DNA of 6,646 nucleotides from Desulfobacteraceae bacterium (GCA_027025615.1 JALVQM010000093.1:1-6646); one strand, 5' to 3'. Positions 1 through 6,646 are shown, counted from the stretch's first letter. Numbers and translations are program-made. The notes: generated by a model not told the origin, from the sequence alone.

Positions 1-310
1 CGTTACAGGTTCCGAGGTAGTTGGTGCGGTAAAAATCATTCCATGGTCCCCAGACCCCGGCCTTGGCTGCGGTGTGAAATACAGCCGTTGTATGGCGGCA
101 GGCATTTTCGACCGCTTCGTAGTCAGCCAGATGTCCTTCGTATTGTTTTACATTCAAATTCTCAAGCTGTGGATGGAAATTGCGGGAAAAGGAGCTGACC
201 TGGTGGCCCTGTTCAAGCAGCAGGCGTACTATAGCACCTCCCAAAAATCCGCCTCCGCCGGTTACTAGCACACGTTTTGACGCATGTTTCAAATTATTTT
301 CCGCAACCAC
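1..310 (-). CDS. oleD: OleD, NAD(P)H-dependent 2-alkyl-3-oxoalkanoate reductase, N-terminal 103 residues (3' end cut by window)
   Basis: OleD is a short-chain dehydrogenase/epimerase-type reductase that converts the 2-alkyl-3-keto acid made by OleA into the 2-alkyl-3-hydroxy acid, the substrate of OleC. The frame is open from the GTG at 310 to base 1. A Rossmann fold begins at about residue 13 with VLVTGGGGFLGG, which holds GxxGxxG (Gly18, Gly21, Gly24). An acidic GHLADYEAVENA stretch follows at about 59-70, where the family usually has GDLxD. The family-typical VFHTAAKAGVWGPW lies near 76-90. The GTG start is chosen because a GAGG ribosome site sits 5 nt upstream, overlapping the oleC stop. 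TTG at 292 and GTG at 271 are weaker alternatives. The catalytic Tyr-x-x-x-Lys lies beyond the window, so an intact enzyme cannot be confirmed. The Ole context makes OleD much likelier than a generic epimerase. Confidence 0.9.
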   Translation of the reverse strand, partial: MVAENNLKHASKRVLVTGGGGFLGGAIVRLLLEQGHQVSSFSRNFHPQLENLNVKQYEGHLADYEAVENACRHTTAVFHTAAKAGVWGPWNDFYRTNYLGTCN

Positions 311-315
311 GTTTA

Positions 316-319
316 CCTC
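316..319 (-). promoter_or_regulatory. Ribosome binding site of oleD (GAGG)
   Basis: On the minus strand GAGG lies 5 nt before the GTG at 310 and shares bases with the TGA stop of oleC (320-318). It decides the choice of a GTG start for oleD and suggests translation is coupled to the end of oleC. Confidence 0.6.
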
Positions 320-2102
320 AGTTCGCCGTGTATGCCTTACGCATGTTTTTCTCGGCCCAGACAGCAAGTTTTTCACGAAAGATCTTGGCATTGTGCCTTA
401 TGTCGACCGGGAATCCGGGATGGAAAAGCAGGTGCTTGATTCCGGCGGTAAGCTCATTGTTTCCAGCGAGTTTAAAAAGTTCCATCGCCAGGTTCTTACG
501 GTTAACCTTTAGATGTTTCTTTTCAAGCTCAATACAGATCAGGGGCGTCTTATCCGGTGCCTTGCCACAACCTACCAGGGCACTGCGGTACACCATGGGG
601 TGGTTGTTGAAAATGGCCTCGCAAGGGATAGTATAAAGAGTCTTTTCAGCCGTGATAACCCTCTGGTTTTTGCGACCGCAAAACCAGATCCTTCCCCTGG
701 TATCTTTCCAGCCAAGGTCACCCATACGATGCCAAAATTTTCCGCCATCGGTAATCTTGGATAAGGCGTCATCACGGGGTCGTTCAAAATAGCCTTTGGT
801 CACAACCGGGCCCCGAACAGCGATTTCTCCTATTTCGGCAGGCGGAAGGACAAGATTCCGGGACCATTGCAGGATGGGGTTGTCACTAATCCTGATGATC
901 TCAACGTCAATTTCCCTCACAGGCGGGCCAACACAGATACCATAGCCTTTTTCACTCAACTTACGGGTTTCTTCTAGAATTTGCCGGCTGCCAAAGGAAG
1001 ATACAGGCATGGCCTCGGTAGCACCATATCCTGTATACACCTGAGCCTCTGGCTCCAGCATGTTGACGAAACGCTCGATAACTGCCGGTGCGGCCGGAGC
1101 TCCTGCGGTAATGACCCGTTTGAGTGAAGCAAGCCTGACCTTGTTTGCAGAGCCATAACGACCCAGGCGGTCAAGCAGGGCAGGGGATGCAAACATGTTA
1201 GTGACACCGTGGTCCTCAATGGTCTGAATTATTTTGACAGGGTCAGCACTGGCCGGCCGGGTCGGATCCATATCCGGGATTACGGCAGTCATACCCAGGG
1301 CCGGGTCAAAAAGGGAAAACAAGGGAAAGGTGGGCAGGTCAATTTCACCCGGTGTAATCTCGAACTGGGATTTAATCAGTCTTATTTGAGAGTCGAAGAC
1401 ACCATGGGTATAAATAGTCCCTTTGGCCGGACCGGTACTTCCGGTTGTAAATAAAATAGCAGCTACTTCGTTGGCAGTCGTTCTTGCCATCGAAAAAGGA
1501 CGCAATGGCTGTTCAAGCAGACGATCAAGGGTAGGGCCTGACCAGAACCAGCGCCGACCTACGGTTATCCAATGCTTGACCGATTTGAAGTGGCGTCGAT
1601 AGGCTATTCTCAGTACGTGTGCCTGGGGTATCCCAACCATGGCCTGGGCCCTGCTTTCTTTCAGACAGTTGACCATACGGCCGATTCCCATACCTGGATC
1701 GACCATAACCGGCACTGCCCCCACTTTGAACATGGCAAAGGTTAATATGAAAAATTCAAGGCTGGGACGGACCATGATAATTGTTCTGGTCTGACGCCTG
1801 ATTCCGGATGCTTCCAGTCCATATGCCAGGATATCCGATGCCCGGTCCAATTGGAGAAAGGTGAGATGGGTATAGGCTACTTTTGAGTCTGTGGCCCTGG
1901 CCTGGGGAAAGATGACAGCTTTTGCGTAAGGCTGGACCCTGGCCATTGTTTTCAGGTAACGGGCCACATTTACTATCGTTTCAGGGCCGTGCTGGATATT
2001 GCTGTCGGAATCATGGTCATTGTTGGAAGCAGCTTTGTTGTCAGCTGTACTTAGCATAAACTTTATTCCCGGAGGTGCAATTATCCTATACAAAGGTATC
2101 AC
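318..2102 (-). CDS. oleC: OleC, ATP-dependent beta-lactone synthetase of olefin biosynthesis
   Basis: OleC belongs to the acyl-CoA synthetase/ANL superfamily. It uses ATP to convert the 2-alkyl-3-hydroxy acid from OleD into a cis beta-lactone. The protein has 594 residues from the GTG. It shows the A3 phosphate loop LFTTGSTGPAKG (217-228), YGATE (359-363), the hinge-side aspartate in MGDLGW (Asp462), the arginine region FCGRKNQRV (475-482) and the C-terminal lysine region DIRHNAKI (567-574, Lys573). Blocks I associate with OleC rather than ordinary ligases include VRPSLEFF, PVMVDPG, DLPTFPLFSLFDPALG, PDMDPTRPA and FPVDIRHNAK. The GTG start overlaps the oleB stop by 4 nt (GTGA), with no clear ribosome site, so reinitiation is likely. 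An ATG at 2057 (residue 16) is a real alternative. A polar Asn/Asp/Ser stretch at about 17-38 precedes the conserved fold. The stop is TGA at 320-318. Confidence 0.95.
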   Translation of the reverse strand: MIPLYRIIAPPGIKFMLSTADNKAASNNDHDSDSNIQHGPETIVNVARYLKTMARVQPYAKAVIFPQARATDSKVAYTHLTFLQLDRASDILAYGLEASGIRRQTRTIIMVRPSLEFFILTFAMFKVGAVPVMVDPGMGIGRMVNCLKESRAQAMVGIPQAHVLRIAYRRHFKSVKHWITVGRRWFWSGPTLDRLLEQPLRPFSMARTTANEVAAILFTTGSTGPAKGTIYTHGVFDSQIRLIKSQFEITPGEIDLPTFPLFSLFDPALGMTAVIPDMDPTRPASADPVKIIQTIEDHGVTNMFASPALLDRLGRYGSANKVRLASLKRVITAGAPAAPAVIERFVNMLEPEAQVYTGYGATEAMPVSSFGSRQILEETRKLSEKGYGICVGPPVREIDVEIIRISDNPILQWSRNLVLPPAEIGEIAVRGPVVTKGYFERPRDDALSKITDGGKFWHRMGDLGWKDTRGRIWFCGRKNQRVITAEKTLYTIPCEAIFNNHPMVYRSALVGCGKAPDKTPLICIELEKKHLKVNRKNLAMELFKLAGNNELTAGIKHLLFHPGFPVDIRHNAKIFREKLAVWAEKNMRKAYTAN

Positions 2103-3013
2103 ACCGGGTTCAGGTTAAAGAAACGGACTATTTCCCGTAGTACCTGGCTGGTTTTATCCTCCAGCAAATAGTGGCCACCATTTTCATAAATCCTGAAACG
2201 GGCTGTTGGCAGGTATCTGCGCCAAGCTTCCAGGTAATCTGAATCAAATACAAAATCACGCTTGCCCCATAAAATCAAGACTGGAAGGTCAGCCAAGCGA
2301 CTGAGGTTGTGTTGAACGAAATCCACTAATCCGAAACCCGGGTCTTGCCGGCAAAGAGGAATATCAGTTACGAATTTATAGGTGGCCAGGCGATTGCGAG
2401 GACTGTTATAGGGCGCCAGCATACCTTTTTTGACAAGTCTTGGCAGCCGTTTGGCAGGAGCCATATAAACAGCGGCCCGGGCAAAAAGGTTCAAATGGAG
2501 CACTGCCGGTCTGGCCAGCCAGGGAAAGTTGCGGATAAAGCGAAGACGTAAGGGAATGGACTTGCCGGAAGGCGGAGCAAATCCTGCCGTATTAAAAAGT
2601 ACAAGGCGGCCGACTTGTTCCAGGTTGAGCAGGGCGTAAACCAGGCCGATCATTCCTCCCCAGTCGTGAAGGACAAGGGTAAGTTTTTGCTGAAGATCAA
2701 GGTGGGCCAACCAGACTGACAGATCGGCTACACGTTGTGCCAGTCCAAATCCGTACTCGCTTTCACTGGGTTTGGAAGAAAGGCCGCAACCAAGGTGATC
2801 CGGCACTAATACGCGGTGGTTTTTGCTAAGCTCCCTGACAAGGTTGCGATAATAAAACGACCAGGTCGGATTGCCATGAATCATGACGACCGGCGGGCCC
2901 TGGCCTTCATCCAGGTAATGGTAATCAAGTCCCCGGATGACACAAAAGTTGGAACGAAATGGATAGAGTTTTTGCCAGGATTCCGATCCAGAGGTTGTTC
3001 TACCCGTTTTCAA
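2099..3013 (-). CDS. oleB: OleB, alpha/beta-hydrolase beta-lactone decarboxylase
   Basis: OleB is a haloalkane-dehalogenase-like alpha/beta hydrolase that removes CO2 from the cis beta-lactone made by OleC, giving the final cis-alkene. The 304 residues are of normal family length and show no signal peptide. Visible landmarks are the oxyanion motif HGNPTWSFYYRNL (46-58), the nucleophile in LHDWGGMIG (Asp117, followed by Trp118 as in dehalogenases), a mobile cap at about 145-225, a likely acid in LWGKRDFVFD (Asp253, or less likely Asp257) and the catalytic His in GGHYLLED (His281). The start is TTG at 3013. An in-frame TAA lies three codons upstream and no ATG is available before the conserved YPFR block, so TTG is well supported although the ribosome site (AGAG or GGGG) is weak. 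Sequence alone separates OleB from a haloalkane dehalogenase poorly; the flanking oleA and oleC settle it. Confidence 0.93.
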   Translation of the reverse strand: MKTGRTTSGSESWQKLYPFRSNFCVIRGLDYHYLDEGQGPPVVMIHGNPTWSFYYRNLVRELSKNHRVLVPDHLGCGLSSKPSESEYGFGLAQRVADLSVWLAHLDLQQKLTLVLHDWGGMIGLVYALLNLEQVGRLVLFNTAGFAPPSGKSIPLRLRFIRNFPWLARPAVLHLNLFARAAVYMAPAKRLPRLVKKGMLAPYNSPRNRLATYKFVTDIPLCRQDPGFGLVDFVQHNLSRLADLPVLILWGKRDFVFDSDYLEAWRRYLPTARFRIYENGGHYLLEDKTSQVLREIVRFFNLNPV

Positions 3014-3041
3014 AACTCTTTAACCCCGCAATTGATTATAT
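3014..3041 (-). other. 28-nt spacer between oleA and oleB, the longest gap in the window
   Basis: This is the only non-coding stretch of more than 7 nt. It contains no hairpin or U-run, so read-through from oleA into oleB is expected. It carries a weak purine-rich stretch just before the TTG of oleB. Confidence 0.6.
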
Positions 3042-4082
3042 TCACCACAGGATCCCCAACATCATGCAGTTAAGCCCGCTGCCGATTCCCAGGAAACCAA
3101 CCTTGTCTCCGTTCCTGAGAAAGCCGCGTTCATGTGCTATCGCTGCAGTAAGGGGTAACGATACCGTACCCATGTTGCCAAGATAACGGAAAGTGGTGAA
3201 ATCCTGTTCCGGATGCAAACCGAGGGAATCAAGAATAGTACGCTGATGGGTGGCTCCGACTTGATGGCAAATAACCTTATCAGGGCCACCAGGTTCCCAT
3301 TGCATGTCTTGGCAAAAGTCCCTGAAAGTTTCAACTCCCAGAGCAACACCGTTTTGCAACACTCCTACCGAGTCGGTTCGCATAACATGGGGCATGCTGG
3401 CCGGTATTCCCGTATCCGGTCCCCAGGTACACAACCGGTGGTGTTGCGGGGCGGTACGTGCTACAGCACCTATCAACCGGTGGTCCTCTTTGGCAAAGCG
3501 GCGGTGGCAAAGAATCACCGCTACTGCACCAGAGCCACCTGTAAGCGTTGCCAGGGTATCCTTGATGATTTCCATGTCGGCAGTAGAAAGAATGCGCTTC
3601 AGGGTAAGTTCAACTATCTGCCGGGCCGACTCACAAGATACTATCATGCCGGCCTTTATCTGGCCCAATTCTATGGCATTGGCAACCTGGAGCATTCCAT
3701 TGAGAACTCCTAAACAGGCGTTGGACACATCGTAAACCTGGGCCTGGGGGCCTATTTCCAGACCATGGGCTACGGCACAGGCAGTGGCAGGTTCAAGGTT
3801 TTCACGGCAAACTCCTCCGTAAACCAGGATTCCGATATCCGAGGGCTGGATGACAGATTCCGCCAGGGCTTTTTTGCCGGCGGCAATTGCTCCCCTGGAG
3901 AGGCTGAAAGACCTGGGCCAAAACCTGCGTTCGCGAATACCGGTAAGGGCTTCCAACTGTCCTTTTTGAAGGTGCAACCGCTGGTAAACAGGCTGTAGCT
4001 GTTCTTCAAGTTCTTCTGAGGTTATGACCTGGGGAGCAAGCTCGTAACCGAAGCTGTCCAGGCAGACTTTTCCAAAACGCAT
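3042..4082 (-). CDS. oleA: OleA, thiolase-superfamily head-to-head acyl condensing enzyme
   Basis: OleA joins two fatty acyl thioesters by a non-decarboxylative Claisen condensation to give a 2-alkyl-3-keto acid, the committed step to long-chain olefins. From the ATG the protein has 346 residues. The catalytic Cys is in SNACLG (Cys123), the His in CHQVG (His273) and the Asn in GNMGTVSLP (Asn303). Glu97 in ENLEPA lies 26 residues before the Cys, matching the spacing of Glu117 and Cys143 in Xanthomonas OleA, where the Glu reaches into the partner subunit as catalytic base. That Glu, and the LTGIRERRFW block (47-56), separate OleA from FabH-type enzymes. The His-to-Asn spacing (30) equals that of Xanthomonas OleA, while Cys-to-His (150) is about 8 longer. 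The ATG at 4082 is preferred because AAGGAG lies 8 nt upstream; GTG at 4085, 5 nt downstream of that site, would add one residue. The stop is TGA at 3044-3042. Confidence 0.96.
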   Translation of the reverse strand: MRFGKVCLDSFGYELAPQVITSEELEEQLQPVYQRLHLQKGQLEALTGIRERRFWPRSFSLSRGAIAAGKKALAESVIQPSDIGILVYGGVCRENLEPATACAVAHGLEIGPQAQVYDVSNACLGVLNGMLQVANAIELGQIKAGMIVSCESARQIVELTLKRILSTADMEIIKDTLATLTGGSGAVAVILCHRRFAKEDHRLIGAVARTAPQHHRLCTWGPDTGIPASMPHVMRTDSVGVLQNGVALGVETFRDFCQDMQWEPGGPDKVICHQVGATHQRTILDSLGLHPEQDFTTFRYLGNMGTVSLPLTAAIAHERGFLRNGDKVGFLGIGSGLNCMMLGILW

Positions 4083-4086
4083 CACT

Positions 4087-6646
4087 CTATCTCCTTAACA
4101 TACGGATGCCAAAAGATCTCATTTCGTAGATATAGAGGTCATCGACCTTTACCCAACCGTCTGCGAACACCGCCGGTTCGGGACCCTCTTCCACGGCTGT
4201 AATGGCTGCTTCAACAGTCATAAGCCGGTTTTGAGGAACGACCTGACCGCGGTAAATCCAGTGATGTTCAAACCGGCTTGTCATCACCGGATGGTGGCTT
4301 TCTGAAGTGTGAGGCCAATTCTTTTTTATCCAGAATTTGAGCAGCTGGATAAAAGCCTCAATACCCAGTGATCCCGGGCATACCGGGTCCTGGTAAAAAT
4401 GAGCCTTGAAAAACCACTGTTCGGGATCTATCGGTTTGCTTGCCCGCAGAAAGCCCAATTTTGCAGGACCTCCACTGGGCAGGTAAAGTTCGATGCGGTC
4501 TATCATCAACAGGGCCCCGGAGGGAAGCTCCCAGGAGCCCTCAAATGGACGGTAATGTTGGGCTTCATTCGGATTGAAGGGCGGCTCAAGGGGCAGGGCA
4601 ACCGGGGTTGATTCCTGGACGGTTACGGAAGTGTCTTTTCCCATTATGTCTGATTTTCTCAGACCAACCTGGTTGGCCAATGTTTCAGCGGTAAAAAAGC
4701 CAAAATAGGTGTTGCCGCTGTAAACCATTTCCCTTCCTTGCAGGACCTGGAAATCGAAATGCTCAATTATCATTTCAGCGGCCTCATTTACCCTGGTTAA
4801 TCGGCTGCGCATAAACAGGGTTTGGCGTTTGGGCCAAACCGGCCGATGAAAGACGGCGGTACCGCCAAGGTTACGGAATTTAAGGTCATTTTCACTATGC
4901 AGTGCCGAACCAAGGTAAGCAGCCAGCCAGCCGCATGGTTGGAGGGCAATTTCCAGCAGAACGCAAAAAGGCATGCTGCCACTGCGGTCAGCTTTGAAAT
5001 ACCAGTCGTCAGCCCTCACGTCGTATTGTGCAGTTATCCAACCTCCGGGTTTCAAAATCCATGGTTCAGGTTCAACCTCAACGATCCGGTGGATAAAGCT
5101 GTATGGCGGACCGGGCAGCCTGGCAATAACTCTTTTCCTGTCGAAAATTTCATAGGGCTTGCCAAAAGCCCTGGACGGACTGCCAAATGCAAATTCAAGG
5201 ATATGTTGCGGGCCGTAAATCATACCCGGTTGACTCTTGGGGTCTTGTGATGTCTTTCCGGAGGAGGTAATAACCTTACGTTGTTTTTGCCAGAAGCGCT
5301 CTATCTGTTGGCGACTACAGCCTGTTATTTTCAGGGACATGTCTTCGAAATAAACAATGTGGTGGCCATCGGCAAACATGTGGGCATCTGCCAGCACGTA
5401 AGGTTCAGGGTTGTAACCGATCTCCTTTATGTCAATTTGATAAACTACCTTTCCGGTATCAGGTGTTACAGGGCCCCTGCATCTCAGCACCGCCTGGTTT
5501 TCAAGCACCGGTTCCAGGGCCACCTGGTTGTTATCCACTACCCATCCCAATCGCAGCAAAAAAATTCGTAAAGTGTGGCTGCAGCATTCATACATAAGGG
5601 TTCCGGGCATGACCATATCGTCAGGAAAATGGCAGGTGAGAAACCAATCATCGGGATGGATGTCGGCTTCAGCCTTGATGGTTCCCAGGCCGAAACGCCC
5701 TCCTGTCGGATCAAGTTCAATCACCCTGTCGACCAGCTTCATTCTGCCCGAGGGAAGCACAAGGGCGTTTTGAAGCCGTATGTTTTCGAAAGGACTTCCA
5801 AAACAACCACAAAGGTCTCCCTGCCGCAATGCTTTCAACTGGCTTTTGGAGTATGATTCTTTTTTCATGGCGACAAGAGGCTTAAAATCTCCGGTCAGTC
5901 GACCCTTGCTGAATTGTTTTTCATCTTCTGTAAGGATTATACCGCCTGATTCCTGTACTTCCCTGGGCGTGAAAAAACCTGCACAGCCGTCTGTCATGGT
6001 TATTAAAGGTTCAGTTCCGATAAAGCCTTTAAAGCGGAAGAAGAAAAGCCAGGTTTTTCCCTGCCTGACGAATTTATCGATGTTGATTCGGTACTGGATA
6101 GTATCTCCAGGTTGGGGAAGCCCGCGGTGAAAACGTATTTTGGCATCAAGGAGGCGGTAGGCACGTTTTCCCTGGACTTGGTGATCAATCCCAAGATAGC
6201 TGCAAAGAAACAGGTCGGCCTGGCCGGCCTCGACCGCTATACAGACCGGAACACGGCCACCATCAAGGTACCAGGCATCATGCTTGACATCATGTTCGGT
6301 CACGAGGCTTCCTGAAGAAAGTGATAATTTCTGACCTTTTACTTCCAGGATACGGTCGACAAGCATCAAGGGTTCGGCCGGCAGACGTACTCTGACCGGG
6401 TAAGTGTCAACAACGGCAAACTCTGGTCCAAGGACCGCGGCTACCGAGCCAGTGGCAAATTCGAGACACTGGTTGCGATCAAAAGCGATTTGTCTGACAG
6501 GTTTTTCGGAAGAAAAAGTATTTTCGTTTTCTTGTAATGAAGTAGAATCTGGATGATTGCAAGTGGTTTCTACTGTCTTTGCAATGGAACGCGAAATATT
6601 AGCTGAAAAGTCTAAAAACCGACGATGGGCCTCGGCGGTAGCAGAG
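4087..6646 (-). CDS. pfaC: PfaC-like PUFA/secondary-lipid synthase subunit, C-terminal 852 residues with two FabA-type dehydratases (5' end cut by window)
   Basis: The frame is open to the window edge, so the TTG at 6369 is an internal Leu in EPLMLVDRI and not a start. Numbering from the edge, residues 1-22 (AEAHRRFLDFSANISRSIA) are the helix that commonly follows a ketosynthase/CLF unit. Residues 23-52 are a polar linker, and 53-92 (FDRNQCLEFATG onward) are the block that leads into dehydratases. Four hotdog units follow at about 93-232, 292-442, 502-652 and 702-852. The second has HFPDDMVMPG (His339) and the fourth HFYQDPVCPG (His749); each has Glu 14 residues later, in the place of FabA Asp84 (Glu353, Glu763). 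The first and third lack the His. This gives two DH domains, as in PfaC, which dehydrate 3-hydroxyacyl-ACP and may isomerise the double bond. No ACP, AT, KR or ER is visible. The stop is TAG, 4 nt before oleA. The upstream subunits are unseen, so a related glycolipid-type synthase is possible. Confidence 0.85.
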   Translation of the reverse strand, partial: SATAEAHRRFLDFSANISRSIAKTVETTCNHPDSTSLQENENTFSSEKPVRQIAFDRNQCLEFATGSVAAVLGPEFAVVDTYPVRVRLPAEPLMLVDRILEVKGQKLSLSSGSLVTEHDVKHDAWYLDGGRVPVCIAVEAGQADLFLCSYLGIDHQVQGKRAYRLLDAKIRFHRGLPQPGDTIQYRINIDKFVRQGKTWLFFFRFKGFIGTEPLITMTDGCAGFFTPREVQESGGIILTEDEKQFSKGRLTGDFKPLVAMKKESYSKSQLKALRQGDLCGCFGSPFENIRLQNALVLPSGRMKLVDRVIELDPTGGRFGLGTIKAEADIHPDDWFLTCHFPDDMVMPGTLMYECCSHTLRIFLLRLGWVVDNNQVALEPVLENQAVLRCRGPVTPDTGKVVYQIDIKEIGYNPEPYVLADAHMFADGHHIVYFEDMSLKITGCSRQQIERFWQKQRKVITSSGKTSQDPKSQPGMIYGPQHILEFAFGSPSRAFGKPYEIFDRKRVIARLPGPPYSFIHRIVEVEPEPWILKPGGWITAQYDVRADDWYFKADRSGSMPFCVLLEIALQPCGWLAAYLGSALHSENDLKFRNLGGTAVFHRPVWPKRQTLFMRSRLTRVNEAAEMIIEHFDFQVLQGREMVYSGNTYFGFFTAETLANQVGLRKSDIMGKDTSVTVQESTPVALPLEPPFNPNEAQHYRPFEGSWELPSGALLMIDRIELYLPSGGPAKLGFLRASKPIDPEQWFFKAHFYQDPVCPGSLGIEAFIQLLKFWIKKNWPHTSESHHPVMTSRFEHHWIYRGQVVPQNRLMTVEAAITAVEEGPEPAVFADGWVKVDDLYIYEMRSFGIRMLRR
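4091..4096 (-). promoter_or_regulatory. Ribosome binding site of oleA (AAGGAG) inside the end of the synthase gene
   Basis: AAGGAG on the minus strand lies within the last codons of the PfaC-like gene (encoding Leu-Arg-Arg), 8 nt before the ATG at 4082 and 5 nt before the GTG at 4085. It is the strongest ribosome site in the window and ties oleA translation to the end of the synthase message. Confidence 0.75.

Noticed and set aside
318..2102. Reading OleC as a generic long-chain fatty acyl-CoA ligase.
   Set aside because: Family-specific blocks (DLPTFPLF, PDMDPTRPA, FPVDIRHNAK) and the flanking oleB and oleD point to the beta-lactone synthetase.
2099..3013. Reading OleB as a haloalkane dehalogenase because of the Asp-Trp-Gly-Gly nucleophile motif and HGNPTWSFYYRNL.
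   Set aside because: OleB shares these motifs with dehalogenases; its place between oleA and oleC makes beta-lactone decarboxylase the better call.
3035..3040. A perfect TATAAT on the minus strand in the oleA-oleB gap, as a possible internal promoter for oleBCD.
   Set aside because: The hexamer 17 nt upstream (GATGTT) does not resemble TTGACA, and an AT-rich hit of six bases is expected by chance. It may be worth a transcription-start check but does not support a feature.
2880..3130. A possible Rho-independent terminator near the end of oleA.
   Set aside because: No GC-rich stem followed by a U-run could be found on the minus strand in or around the 28-nt gap.
3042..4082. Reading OleA as FabH (ketoacyl-ACP synthase III).
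   Set aside because: The Glu 26 residues before the active Cys and the TGIRERRFW block are OleA features, and the rest of the Ole set follows.
180..6315. Many plus-strand open frames of 60-166 codons, including those at 3213-3713 and 4822-5250.
   Set aside because: They lie antisense to well-conserved minus-strand genes, have no recognisable domains, and overlap one another in different frames.

Overview
The window is one tightly packed operon fragment, read entirely on the minus strand. In transcription order (right to left) it holds the 3' part of a large PfaC-like polyketide/fatty-acid synthase gene, then oleA, oleB, oleC and the first third of oleD. Both ends cut through genes: the synthase runs open to base 6646 and oleD runs off at base 1. 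Nearly every base is coding. The gaps are 4 nt (synthase to oleA, counting from the ATG), 28 nt (oleA to oleB), a 4-nt overlap (oleB/oleC) and 7 nt (oleC to oleD). I see no RNA gene, mobile element, repeat array or convincing terminator. The plus-strand reading frames are shadows.

The synthase fragment begins in the tail that follows the ketosynthase/chain-length-factor region of PfaC-type proteins. It then carries two tandem FabA-like dehydratases. Each is a double hotdog in which only the second half keeps the catalytic His. This is the C-terminal layout of PfaC from bacterial polyunsaturated fatty acid (PUFA) synthases and related secondary-lipid synthases.

The four ole genes encode the known long-chain olefin pathway. 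OleA condenses two acyl thioesters head to head into a 2-alkyl-3-keto acid, and OleD reduces it to the 2-alkyl-3-hydroxy acid. OleC uses ATP to close a beta-lactone, and OleB decarboxylates the lactone to a cis internal alkene. All motifs needed for function are intact in the visible parts.

The point of interest is the direct coupling. In the model Shewanella system, a polyunsaturated hydrocarbon (a C31 nonaene) is made from products of the Pfa synthase by OleABCD, with pfa and ole at separate loci as I recall. Here a Pfa-type dehydratase gene sits 4 nt from oleA, in the place where pfaD (enoyl reductase) often follows pfaC. The simplest reading is a dedicated operon that builds polyunsaturated or otherwise Pfa-derived acyl chains and joins them into a very long alkene. 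A different Pfa-like secondary lipid as the feedstock cannot be excluded.

The organism cannot be named from the window. Balanced base composition, frequent GTG/TTG starts and the Pfa plus Ole content fit a Gram-negative bacterium. Desulfobacterota (deltaproteobacteria) or a similar group is a guess only.
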